Below, one piece after another: positions 7,207 to 14,445 of a stretch of 17,818 nt of DNA. The notes beneath the pieces are model-generated. The model saw nothing but the letters and a program-made list of their open reading frames with translations. It was not told where the DNA came from and made no database searches. Numbering within the stretch: position 1 is the stretch's first letter; every line of letters begins with the position of its first letter. The stretch lies in NCBI GenBank assembly GCA_031412355.1, contig JANOCR010000069.1, forward strand, positions 1 through 17,818, given 5' to 3'. A program made the translations under genes and the position numbers. Source of the DNA: JAENVT01 sp031412355. Its GTDB lineage: Bacteria > Actinomycetota > Acidimicrobiia > Acidimicrobiales > Ilumatobacteraceae.

Positions 7207-7806
7207 TCAGACGGTCGCGGCGGCAAAGCGGCGGGAGACGTCGGCCCAGTTGATGATGTTCCAGATGGCCTCGACGTACTCGGGCTTGCGGTTCTGGTAC
7301 TGCAGGTAATAAGCATGTTCCCACGCGTCGATTGCCAGTAGAGGTACAGCGCCCAACGTGGTGTTCTCGTGGTGGTCCTCGAGTTGTTCGATGATCAACC
7401 GTCTCCCGACGGGCTCCCACGACAAGATGCCCCATCCCGAGCCCTGCACCAGGCTGGTCGCCTGACTGAAGTGTGCCTGGAACGCATCGAACGATCCGAA
7501 GTGCTCGTCGATGGCCGCGGCGAGGTCCCCGGTGGGCTTGTCGCCACCATCGGGGGACAGGTTGGCCCAGTACATGGTGTGCAGAACATGGCCACCGAGG
7601 TTGAAGGCAAGTGTCTTTTCGAGCCCCACGATTGCGTCGTACTTGCCCGAGGTGCGGGCCTCGGCCAGCTTCTCGAGGGCGGTGTTGGCGCCCTTGACGT
7701 AGGCAGCATGATGCTTGGCGTGGTGCAGTTCGACGATCTGCCCGCTGAGGTGCGGCTCTAATGCGCCTTGGTCGTACGAAAGTTCGGGAAGCAGGTATTC
7801 ACTCAT
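7207..7806 (-). CDS. sodA: Superoxide dismutase, Mn/Fe family
   Basis: A 199-codon cytoplasmic Mn/Fe superoxide dismutase that converts superoxide to hydrogen peroxide and oxygen. All metal ligands are present: H27 (ELHHAKHH), H75 (LGGHVLHTMYW), D159 and H163 (DAWEHAYYLQY signature). Gly at 70-71, where Fe-type enzymes usually carry Gln, and DHHEN at 143-147 resemble actinobacterial Mn-type or cambialistic enzymes; the metal is therefore likely Mn but not certain. ATG at 7806 gives the usual short start (MSEYLLPELSY); a TTG at 7824 in frame would add six unlikely residues. No strong ribosome site is visible. The start is 30 bases after the nfnB stop on the same strand, so it probably belongs to the nfnA-nfnB transcription unit. 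Confidence 0.96.
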   Translation of the reverse strand: MSEYLLPELSYDQGALEPHLSGQIVELHHAKHHAAYVKGANTALEKLAEARTSGKYDAIVGLEKTLAFNLGGHVLHTMYWANLSPDGGDKPTGDLAAAIDEHFGSFDAFQAHFSQATSLVQGSGWGILSWEPVGRRLIIEQLEDHHENTTLGAVPLLAIDAWEHAYYLQYQNRKPEYVEAIWNIINWADVSRRFAAATV

Positions 7807-7836
7807 GGCCCGTACGGTACCCAATGGGCGCAGGGG

Positions 7837-9309
7837 CTAACCCCCGGAAGGTCCGCCGGTGTCGCGCCGGGCAGTTATATGGACACTGGTCTCGCGGAGG
7901 TAGTTGTCGATCATGCCGGCGATCCGCTTCCCATCGCCCATCGCCAGGATCACCGTCGCTGAGCCGCGCACGATGTCGCCGCCAGCGAAAACGCCGGGCA
8001 GATTGGTCATGCCGTGCTCGTCGGCGGCCAGGTAGCCACGGTCCGTCAGGGCCAGATCAGGCGAGGAGGATGTCAGCAGGGGATTGGCCCGTGTGCCGAC
8101 CGCGACGATAACGGTGTCGCACGGTATGACCCGCTCCGAGCCCTCGATCGGCACAGGTGAACGACGGCCGGAGGCGTCGGGCTCGCCAAGTGTGGTGTTG
8201 ACGCAACGCAGGCCCGTGACCCACCGGTCGTCGTCTCCCTCGATGGCGAGCGGGCTCACCTGAAACTCGAACGAGACCCCTTCCTCCTCGGCGTGGTGGA
8301 TCTCTTCGTCTCGTGCCGGCATCTCGGGCCGACTACGGCGGTACACGATCGTTGCCTCGGCCGCACCGAGACGGCGCGCCGTGCGGACCGCGTCGAGGGC
8401 CACGTTCCCCGCGCCGATCACCAACACGCGATTGCCGTGCAGCACCGGTGTGTCGGCGTCGGGAAAGGCGTAGGCCTGCATCAGGTTGACCCGCGTCAGG
8501 TACTCGTTGGCGGTGTACACGCCCTTCAACCCTTCACCGGGGATGTCGAGGAATACGGGCAGGCCGGCGCCGACGGAGACGAAGATGGCGTCGAAGCTCT
8601 TGCGCAACTCGTCGAGCGTGTAGGTGCGGCCGATCACCACGTTGCACTCGACGTGCACGCCCAGATCACGAAGGCGATTGACCTCGTGCTCGACGATGTG
8701 GTTGGGCAACCGGAACTCGGGGATGCCGTACGACAGCACTCCGCCGGGCAGGTGCAGCGCTTCATAGATCGTCACGTCGTGGCCGCGCCGCGCCAAGGCG
8801 CCCGCCGCAGTCAGGCCGCCAGGGCCGGCCCCGATGATGGCGACGCGCTTGCCGGTCGGATCGACCGAGACCGGGTCGTCGTGCACGTGCCCCCTGGCCC
8901 AATCCGCAACGAAGCGCTCGAGGTGGCCGATCGCAACGGGCGCCCCCTTGCGGCCGCGCACGCATTCCGCTTCGCACTGGTGCTCCTGGGGACAGACCCG
9001 GCCGGTCACGGCCGGCAGTGCATTGTCGGCGAACAGGGTGTGGGCCGCAGCGGCCAGGTCACCGTTCTCGATGTGGGCAACGAACGTGGGAATGTCGACC
9101 GCTACCGGGCACCCCTCGACGCATGTCGCCCGCTTGCACGCCAAGCACCGCTGTGCCTCGAGCAGCGCGAGGTGCTCGGTGAAGCCCAGGTTGACCTCGT
9201 CGAAGCTGCCGGATCGTCGCAGAGGATCTCGAGTAGGCATCTGCTGGCGGTCGATTGCCAGGCGGTCGCGCTTCGAGAGCGGCTCGCTGGTCAACCCGCA
9301 CTCCTGCAC
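7837..9309 (-). CDS. nfnB: NfnB-like large subunit: NADPH-binding FAD/4Fe-4S oxidoreductase (GltD/GltA family)
   Basis: A 490-residue iron-sulfur flavoprotein. The N-terminal domain has C55, C58, C63, C67 (CLACKRATCVEGC) and C106, C112, C116 with a Glu between (CPQEHQCEAEC), the pattern for two 4Fe-4S clusters. An FAD Rossmann motif follows (GAGPGGL, 160-166), then YGIPEFRLP, then a nucleotide motif GAGNVALD (299-306), and a C-terminal FAD motif GVFAGGDIVRGSATV. The stretch GAGLPVFLDIPGEGLKG, with ANEYLTRVNLM, is close to NfnB/SudA rather than to the GltD subunit of ordinary glutamate synthase; no GltB partner lies here. GTG at 9309 overlaps nfnA by 19 bases; ATG at 9240 would cut conserved residues (LSKRDRLAI). 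With NfnA it should couple NADPH, NADH and ferredoxin by flavin-based electron bifurcation; this function is inferred from the pairing. Confidence 0.88.
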   Translation of the reverse strand: MQECGLTSEPLSKRDRLAIDRQQMPTRDPLRRSGSFDEVNLGFTEHLALLEAQRCLACKRATCVEGCPVAVDIPTFVAHIENGDLAAAAHTLFADNALPAVTGRVCPQEHQCEAECVRGRKGAPVAIGHLERFVADWARGHVHDDPVSVDPTGKRVAIIGAGPGGLTAAGALARRGHDVTIYEALHLPGGVLSYGIPEFRLPNHIVEHEVNRLRDLGVHVECNVVIGRTYTLDELRKSFDAIFVSVGAGLPVFLDIPGEGLKGVYTANEYLTRVNLMQAYAFPDADTPVLHGNRVLVIGAGNVALDAVRTARRLGAAEATIVYRRSRPEMPARDEEIHHAEEEGVSFEFQVSPLAIEGDDDRWVTGLRCVNTTLGEPDASGRRSPVPIEGSERVIPCDTVIVAVGTRANPLLTSSSPDLALTDRGYLAADEHGMTNLPGVFAGGDIVRGSATVILAMGDGKRIAGMIDNYLRETSVHITARRDTGGPSGG

Positions 9310-10169
9310 ACGTGGGCCAAGGCGATCCGTTCCGCGTCGCCATATGTGCGGAGCCGATCCGACAACTCGTCAAAGTCGACCCCGTGGGCATCGAACTCGG
9401 GACCGTCGACGCAAGCGAACCGCATCACGCCGCCGACGGTGACGCGACATCCACCGCACATGCCCGTGCCGTCGACCATGATCGGGTTGAGCGACGCGAT
9501 CGTGCGCACGCCGAGCGGTCGGGTCACGTCGGCGACGGCGCGCATCATCGGCACCGGTCCCGCGGCATAGACCACCTCGACCGACCGAGTCGCCAGAAGA
9601 TCGGTGAGCGCCTCTGTGACGAATCCGGCCCGCCCCGCGCTGCCGTCGTCCGTGCACACCACCAACTCCGTGAAAGATGCGAACTCGTCCTCGAACAGCA
9701 GCCCGTGGATGTTGCGGGCGCCGAGCACCGTGATCACCGCGGCACCGAGCTCGGACAGCCGGCGGGCAATCGGAAAGATCACTGCTGCGCCCACACCGCC
9801 GGCCACGCAGACCGCTGTGCCCTCGGCGACGAGATCGGACGGACGGCCGAGAGGACCGACGACGTCGTGAATCCGGTCTCCGGGTGACAGCGCAACGAGA
9901 TCCGATGTGCTCTTGCCGACCGCCTGGATCACGAGCACGATCGATCCATCCGACGCGTCGCTGTCGGCAATGGTCAGCGGAATGCGCTCAGCGCCCGGAC
10001 CGAGCCGAACGATGACGAACTGTCCGGGCTGGCGAACCGCGGCGACGCGTGGTGCCCACACGACGAGCCGGTGCACGTCAGCCGAGAGCTTCGTGTTGGC
10101 CATCACTTCGTGACCTTCGGTGGTGATCGCGGTCGTGTGGTCGTCGTAGGTCATTGAGGCGCGCTCCAT
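9291..10169 (-). CDS. nfnA: NfnA-like small subunit: NAD(H)-binding FAD/2Fe-2S protein (PyrK/SudB family)
   Basis: A 292-residue member of the ferredoxin-NADP reductase family. FAD site: QFVIVRL and ERIPLTIAD (about 50-69); nucleotide site: CVAGGVGAAVIFPIA (121-135) and YAAGPVPMMRA. The C-terminal 2Fe-2S motif is MVDGTGMCGGCRVTVGG then FACVDGPEFD: D233, C238, C241 and C253. One Asp and three Cys with this spacing is the pattern I recall for the NfnAB small subunit of Thermotoga, whereas PyrK usually has four Cys. ATG at 10169 is preferred because AGGAG (10178-10182) is 8 bases upstream; ATG at 10154 with GGAG is an alternative. Together with the next gene it forms the NfnAB pair. Alternatives: a sulfide dehydrogenase (SudAB), or another NAD(P)H:ferredoxin enzyme. 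Confidence 0.86.
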   Translation of the reverse strand: MERASMTYDDHTTAITTEGHEVMANTKLSADVHRLVVWAPRVAAVRQPGQFVIVRLGPGAERIPLTIADSDASDGSIVLVIQAVGKSTSDLVALSPGDRIHDVVGPLGRPSDLVAEGTAVCVAGGVGAAVIFPIARRLSELGAAVITVLGARNIHGLLFEDEFASFTELVVCTDDGSAGRAGFVTEALTDLLATRSVEVVYAAGPVPMMRAVADVTRPLGVRTIASLNPIMVDGTGMCGGCRVTVGGVMRFACVDGPEFDAHGVDFDELSDRLRTYGDAERIALAHVCRSAG

Positions 10170-10345
10170 CTTGGGTGCTCCTGCTGACGGTAACGACGAA
10201 GCCGGTTGGCGTACCAGGGTCTTGTGACCTCAATGTGCGGGCAACTCGTCGCGCCGCATGGACCTTTGGCACTGTTGCCAGATCTGGTTGCCCGACAGAA
10301 TGGGCCTGGTCCCATCGCCGTCTGCGCCCACGAAAGGATTCAGTG
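10170..10345. promoter_or_regulatory. Divergent control region between nfnA and the hemerythrin gene, with overlapping palindromes
   Basis: This 176-base gap must hold promoters for nfnA-nfnB-sodA (minus) and hemerythrin (plus). A perfect palindrome CCAGATCTGG lies at 10278-10287 and overlaps TGGCA-ctgt-TGCCA (10267-10280); a further TTGCC occurs at 10288. The cluster sits 58 bases before the hemerythrin ATG, a plausible operator position. I cannot assign a regulator or a clear -35/-10 pair. Confidence 0.4.
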
Positions 10346-10831
10346 ATGACCAACCCGATCGATGTCATCGACCTCCTTGAGCGCGATCACCGCCGAATCG
10401 ACGCGCTCGCCGAGGAGCTTGAGAATGCCGACGACCCCACCGACGTCCGCCGCCTGTTCCTGACCATCGTCGAGGAGCTCGCCGCGCACGAAGCTGCCGA
10501 GCAGAAGGTGTTGTTCCCCGCGTTCCGCACGATGGTTGCCGCGACCGATGACACGACCCTGGCGCACCGCATGGGCGAACACGAGGAGCTGAACGGGCTA
10601 CTCGCCGAGATGCGCAGCCTTGCCCCCAAAGGCTTCGCGTTCACCAAGCGTGGCAGCGCATTGATGCTCGAGGTGAAGGCGCACTTCATGTTGGAGGAAG
10701 AGTCGGTGTTCGCACCCATGCGCGAAACCATGAGCGCCGAGGACCTGGGCGAGCTGGGAAGACGGGCGCTCGAGGTGAAGCAGCAGTCACCTGCGTTCCC
10801 CGACGAGCATCCGCGCCTCGCCGACCGCTAG
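10346..10831 (+). CDS. Hemerythrin HHE cation-binding domain protein
   Basis: A 161-residue helical protein with the HHE arrangement for a di-iron site: H15 (LERDHRRI), H48 and E52 (AAHEAAEQ), H79 (GEHEEL), H113 and E117 (AHFMLEEE). Such bacterial hemerythrins bind oxygen or nitric oxide, or handle iron under oxidative stress; the ligand is not predictable here. ATG at 10346 has AAAGGA 7 bases upstream, an excellent ribosome site; the open frame continues upstream but is not used. The gene is divergent from nfnA, and its stop overlaps the stop of the convergent FAD oxidoreductase inside a shared CTAG. Neighbouring superoxide dismutase fits an oxygen-related role. Confidence 0.93.
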   Translation: MTNPIDVIDLLERDHRRIDALAEELENADDPTDVRRLFLTIVEELAAHEAAEQKVLFPAFRTMVAATDDTTLAHRMGEHEELNGLLAEMRSLAPKGFAFTKRGSALMLEVKAHFMLEEESVFAPMRETMSAEDLGELGRRALEVKQQSPAFPDEHPRLADR

Positions 10832-12354
10832 CCGATCCGGCTCAGGATCCGCAACGCGGCGTTGCGGCCGCTAGCGCCCCACACCCCAGCGCCGGGGAAC
10901 GTCGCCGCGCCGGTGAGGTACAACCCGGTCACGGGGGTTTCGTAGCGGGTCAGTTCCGGGTTCTTGTTGAGCAGCGCGGCCAGCGGCCCGCCCGCAAAGC
11001 TGGTGGCATGCCCATGAGGCAGGTGGAACTCGCGCTCGTAGCGATCGGGAGTCATGGCCCGCCAGTCGACCAAAGAATCGATGAACCCTGGTGCCAGGAC
11101 CGTCGCCACCTGGTCGAGCCATCGGCGCGGCTCGGCGCTGGCCGACCATCCCCCCGCTATCGCGTAGGGCGTGTAGAGCACTTCGAGGCTGAAGACGTGG
11201 CGACCATCCGGCGCAACCGTCGGGTCCAGCGCCGACGGGGAGTTGACGAACATCCCCGGCTGTTCCAGAACCTGGCCGCCGGCCATGATCGAATGGCCGC
11301 GATGGATCTCGGCGAGCGACGGCGCGATCACCGTCGTCGTGCCCAACGGTTGTCCGGCCAGCAGGGTAGGTGGGCGATCGACGATGGCATCGATCTTGGA
11401 TTCGTATCCGTCGTCGTGCGGGATCGACCTCCATCGCTCGACCAATGATCGTGCTTGCGGTGGAGGATCCTTCAGCCAGGCGAGGAATGTGTCGTGCGGA
11501 TTGCAGGCCGACACCACGACGCCCGCCGTCACCTCGGTGCCGTCCGCGCACACCATGCCCCGGATTACCTGGCCCTCGCACGTGAGGTGAGCCACTTTCG
11601 TGTCGAGTAGCAACGTTCCGCCGAACGACTCGAATGCGCGTCGCAGTGTCTCGGGCACCATCCCACTACCGCCCACGGGGCGTCCGACGCTGCCCACATG
11701 GCGCATCGCATAGGTCAGCGCGCCGAGGCCCGTGCCGGACAGTTCTGGCGTCACACCCCACACCATCGGGCCCGCCACCATGGCCGGACCGCGCAGCGCC
11801 TCGGAGGTGAAGAAGCTGCGCATCACGTCAGCCGCGCTGCGCCGGCTCCACCGCAGCAGGGTCGCAGCACCGCGGCCGCGACGGGCAGCGACCTTCTTGG
11901 CGATCGTCGTCAGGGTGGGTGGATCGTTGGCGTTGTCGAGCACCATCTGCACCGCAGGCAGTGCCGCCTTCAGATAGCGGCGGTAGCCGGCGACCTCGGC
12001 GGGATATGTACGCGCCAACGAGTCGATGGTCTGCTCGACGTCGTGGTAGATCGACCATGACGGTCCCTCATCCCATGTCATGTTGCGCTGCGCGGGATCG
12101 ATGTCGATGTACTGGAGGCCATGTGCCTCGAGCCCCAATTCGTCGATCACGGGAGTCGTGCGAAACGTGATGTGGTCGCAGTTGCAGATGTTGACCGTGC
12201 CACCCGCAAACGGCTCGCTGGATGCGGTGCCACCGACGGTCGAACGCGCCTCGACCAGCAGCGTTCGCAAACCGGCCTTCGCCAGATAGGCGGCGCAGAC
12301 CAACCCGTTGTGACCGGCGCCGATCACCATCGCGTCGTAGTCGGGTGCGGTCAC
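10828..12354 (-). CDS. FAD-dependent oxidoreductase, PYROXD2/phytoene desaturase (CrtI)-like
   Basis: A 508-residue flavoprotein with the two end motifs of the CrtI/PYROXD2 group: the N-terminal FAD Rossmann motif MVIGAGHNGLVCAAYLAKAG (9-28) followed by VEARSTVGG, and the C-terminal TGLYLTGAATFPGAG then GASGRNAA. The middle (GGSGMVPETLRRAFESFGG) also fits. The substrate is not predictable; PYROXD2-like proteins are common and mostly uncharacterised, and no carotenoid synthesis genes lie nearby. GTG at 12354 (encoding VTAPDYDAMVIG) is chosen; GTG at 12378 is possible. The frame runs open far upstream, antisense to the amidohydrolase genes, but that extension lacks homology-like content and is rejected. 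It is divergent from the creatininase-family gene with 42 bases between the starts. Confidence 0.88.
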   Translation of the reverse strand: MTAPDYDAMVIGAGHNGLVCAAYLAKAGLRTLLVEARSTVGGTASSEPFAGGTVNICNCDHITFRTTPVIDELGLEAHGLQYIDIDPAQRNMTWDEGPSWSIYHDVEQTIDSLARTYPAEVAGYRRYLKAALPAVQMVLDNANDPPTLTTIAKKVAARRGRGAATLLRWSRRSAADVMRSFFTSEALRGPAMVAGPMVWGVTPELSGTGLGALTYAMRHVGSVGRPVGGSGMVPETLRRAFESFGGTLLLDTKVAHLTCEGQVIRGMVCADGTEVTAGVVVSACNPHDTFLAWLKDPPPQARSLVERWRSIPHDDGYESKIDAIVDRPPTLLAGQPLGTTTVIAPSLAEIHRGHSIMAGGQVLEQPGMFVNSPSALDPTVAPDGRHVFSLEVLYTPYAIAGGWSASAEPRRWLDQVATVLAPGFIDSLVDWRAMTPDRYEREFHLPHGHATSFAGGPLAALLNKNPELTRYETPVTGLYLTGAATFPGAGVWGASGRNAALRILSRIG

Positions 12355-12381
12355 CCGGTCATTCTGGCCGATCGACACTGC

Positions 12382-12394
12382 AGGTAACGTACCT
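12382..12394. promoter_or_regulatory. Inverted repeat in the short divergent promoter space
   Basis: AGGTA-ACG-TACCT is an exact 5-bp inverted repeat with a 3-base spacer, placed in the 42-base gap between the divergent starts at 12354 (minus) and 12397 (plus). A site here could control both genes, but the arms are short and chance occurrence is quite possible. Confidence 0.3.
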
Positions 12395-12396
12395 TC

Positions 12397-13176
12397 GTGA
12401 CCTCGAGCGATCGCTACTTCCCGAACCTCACGGGCCCGCAGGTGGGCCAGCGGCTGACGGATCGCAGCATCATCGTGCAACCCCTCGGAGCCATCGAACA
12501 GCACGGCCCCCATTTGCCGCTGAGCACCGACTCGGTGGTTGCAACGGCGGTTGCCGAGGCGGCGATTGCCGAGGTCGGCGACGAGCTCGACGCCTGGCTG
12601 TTGCCGACTCTGCAGTTCACCAAATCGAACGAGCACGCGTGGTCGCCGGGCACCGTGTGGTTGTCGGCCAACACATTGCTCGCGGTGCTCGACGACATCG
12701 GCCGCTGCGTCGCCACCACTCCGGCCAAGCGACTGGTTTTCCTCAACGGCCACGGCGGCAACAGCTCGTTGTTGAGCGTCGCCAACCGCGAGCTGCGGCT
12801 GAAGCACGGTTTGATGACGTTTCTGGCGCACCCCGGCATGCCGGTGGACCAGGGCGGCACGTCGCCGGCCAGTGAGTTGGGTATGGGTGTGCACGGCGGT
12901 ACCGACGAGACCTCGATCATGTTGCACCTCGCCGCCGATTTGGTCGACATGACCAAAGCCACGCGGCGCGTGCCCGACAAGCTCGCCGACAACACCTATG
13001 TGCGCTTCGGCGGCCGGGTCAGTTTCGGTTGGCTGTCGAACGACTTCCATCCCGAGGGCGTGATCGGTGATCCGACGGCAGCAACTGCCCAGCGTGGTGC
13101 CGAACTGTTCGCCGGGTCGGTGCGTTCGTTCTGCGAGGCACTGCGCGAGATCTCCACGTTCGATTTCGGGCGCTGA
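12397..13176 (+). CDS. Creatininase-family amidohydrolase
   Basis: A 259-residue metal-dependent amidohydrolase. Metal ligands correspond to E34, H36 and D45 (GAIEQHGPHLPLSTD), H119 (LNGHGGN) and probably E171 (HGGTDETS). The family includes creatinine amidohydrolase, the FAPy-type deformylase ArfB and the mycofactocin peptidase MftE. Genuine creatininases carry NGHYEN with a ligand Glu two residues after the His; here the sequence is NGHGGN, so creatinine itself is an unlikely substrate and another cyclic or formyl amide is more plausible. GTG at 12397 is the only sensible start; the ribosome site is weak. It is followed after 2 bases by an M20 amidohydrolase gene, which implies two successive amide cleavages in one pathway. 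Confidence 0.9.
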   Translation: MTSSDRYFPNLTGPQVGQRLTDRSIIVQPLGAIEQHGPHLPLSTDSVVATAVAEAAIAEVGDELDAWLLPTLQFTKSNEHAWSPGTVWLSANTLLAVLDDIGRCVATTPAKRLVFLNGHGGNSSLLSVANRELRLKHGLMTFLAHPGMPVDQGGTSPASELGMGVHGGTDETSIMLHLAADLVDMTKATRRVPDKLADNTYVRFGGRVSFGWLSNDFHPEGVIGDPTAATAQRGAELFAGSVRSFCEALREISTFDFGR

Positions 13177-13178
13177 CG

Positions 13179-14438
13179 ATGAGCGAACATTACGACCTGC
13201 GAATCGACGGGTCTCGGCTCTGGCAGCGCCTCGAGGCTCTTGGAGAGATCGGCGCCGTTCACGGACCCAACGGCGAGCGCGGTTGCGCCAGGTTGGCGTT
13301 GACCGACCTCGACCGCGAAGCCCGCGACCTCGTCGTGTCATGGATGGTCGACCTCGCCATGCACGTCTCGATCGACGCCATCGGCAACGTCGTGGCTACT
13401 CGGGCGGGCAGCGATCCCACCGCGGCCGCGGTGATGGTCGGTTCCCACATCGACACAGTGCGCACCGGCGGGCGATTCGACGGCAACCTGGGTGTGCTCG
13501 CAGGACTGGAGATCGTCGAGACACTGTCCCAGCACGACGTCACCACGCGCCGGCCGATCCAGGTTGCGTTCTTCACCGACGAGGAAGGCGCTCGTTTCGC
13601 TCCCGACATGCTGGGCAGCCTGGTCTACGTCGGCGGCCTGGCGGTCGAGGAGGCGCTCGACGTGTCGGCGGCCGACGACGGCGCGCGGCTCGGCGACGAA
13701 TTGAGTCGCATCGGGTACGCCGGCCCGACCCCGGTGCCGGCCGCCGACTTCCCCCACGCCTACGTCGAGCTGCACATCGAGCAGGGCCCGGTCCTGGAAG
13801 ACGAGTCCGTCACGATCGGGGTGGTCACCGGTGTGCAGGGGATCTCGTGGACCAAGGTCACGATCACCGGCCAGTCAGCGCATGCCGGCACCACACCGAT
13901 GCAGTTGCGCCACGACCCGATGGCGGTAGCGGCCCGAGCCATTCACGAGATTCGCCTCATTGCCGGGTACCTGGGCGCACCGCAGGTAGCGACCGTCGGC
14001 ATGCTCGACGTGGTGCCCAACCTGGTCAATGTCGTGCCCTCGACGGTCACGTTCAGTGTCGATCTGCGCAACACCGACGAGGCTCGGTTGAAACAAGCCG
14101 AGTCGGAAGCATTCGCGGCCTGCCGTGCCTATGCCAGCGACGAGGGTTGCGATATCTCGATGCGCACACTGGCCCGCTTCGAGCCGGTCGAGTTTGACGA
14201 CGAGATGATCGACCTGGTCGAGGCGACGGCGACACGGCTGGGTCATTCCACTCGGCGCATGCCCTCGGGCGCCGGTCACGACGCGCAGATGCTCTCCAGG
14301 GTGTGCCCGACCTCGATGATCTTCGTGCCGAGTGTCAACGGTTTGTCGCACAACATCGCCGAGTACACCACCCCCGCCGACGTCGAGGCCGGAGCCAACG
14401 TACTGCTGCAAGTGGTGCTCGACTGCGCCCGGGCCTGA
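13179..14438 (+). CDS. M20-family allantoate / N-carbamoyl amino acid amidohydrolase (AllC/HyuC-like)
   Basis: A 419-residue binuclear metal hydrolase that removes carbamoyl or ureido groups, releasing ammonia and CO2. Motifs: GSHIDTVRTGGRFDGNLGV (H90 and D101 as metal ligands), FTDEEGARF (E135/E136), ELHIEQGPVLE (H199), the dimerisation-domain SAHAGTTPM, SGAGHDAQ, and the C-terminal PSVNGLSHNIAEYT with a further His ligand. These are shared by allantoate amidohydrolase, ureidoglycine hydrolase, N-carbamoyl-L-amino acid hydrolase and beta-ureidopropionase, and sequence alone does not separate them. ATG at 13179 starts 2 bases after the creatininase-family stop, so the two are cotranscribed. 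The nearby xanthine dehydrogenase makes a ureide-breakdown role attractive, but no uricase or allantoinase is in the window. Confidence 0.92.
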   Translation: MSEHYDLRIDGSRLWQRLEALGEIGAVHGPNGERGCARLALTDLDREARDLVVSWMVDLAMHVSIDAIGNVVATRAGSDPTAAAVMVGSHIDTVRTGGRFDGNLGVLAGLEIVETLSQHDVTTRRPIQVAFFTDEEGARFAPDMLGSLVYVGGLAVEEALDVSAADDGARLGDELSRIGYAGPTPVPAADFPHAYVELHIEQGPVLEDESVTIGVVTGVQGISWTKVTITGQSAHAGTTPMQLRHDPMAVAARAIHEIRLIAGYLGAPQVATVGMLDVVPNLVNVVPSTVTFSVDLRNTDEARLKQAESEAFAACRAYASDEGCDISMRTLARFEPVEFDDEMIDLVEATATRLGHSTRRMPSGAGHDAQMLSRVCPTSMIFVPSVNGLSHNIAEYTTPADVEAGANVLLQVVLDCARA

Positions 14439-14445
14439 TCCGTCA

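Noticed and set aside
7837..9309. Annotation as the small subunit of glutamate synthase (GltD)
   Set aside because: No large GltB-type gene is adjacent, and the overlap with a PyrK/NfnA-type gene plus the NfnB-like wording favours NfnAB; GltD homology is a family-level resemblance.
8293..9570. A 425-codon plus-strand open frame
   Set aside because: It is antisense to nfnB/nfnA, which show full domain motifs; its composition is that of a high-GC shadow frame and it has no recognisable domain.
12397..13176. Annotation as creatinine amidohydrolase
   Set aside because: The NGHGGN segment lacks the Glu that creatininases have two residues after the metal-binding His, so only the family name is supported.
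10828..13341. An 837-codon minus-strand open frame that could be read as a fusion protein with the FAD oxidoreductase at its C-terminus
   Set aside because: The part above 12354 is antisense to the creatininase-family and M20 genes, is Arg-rich with no recognisable domain, and the Rossmann motif right after 12354 marks the true N-terminus.
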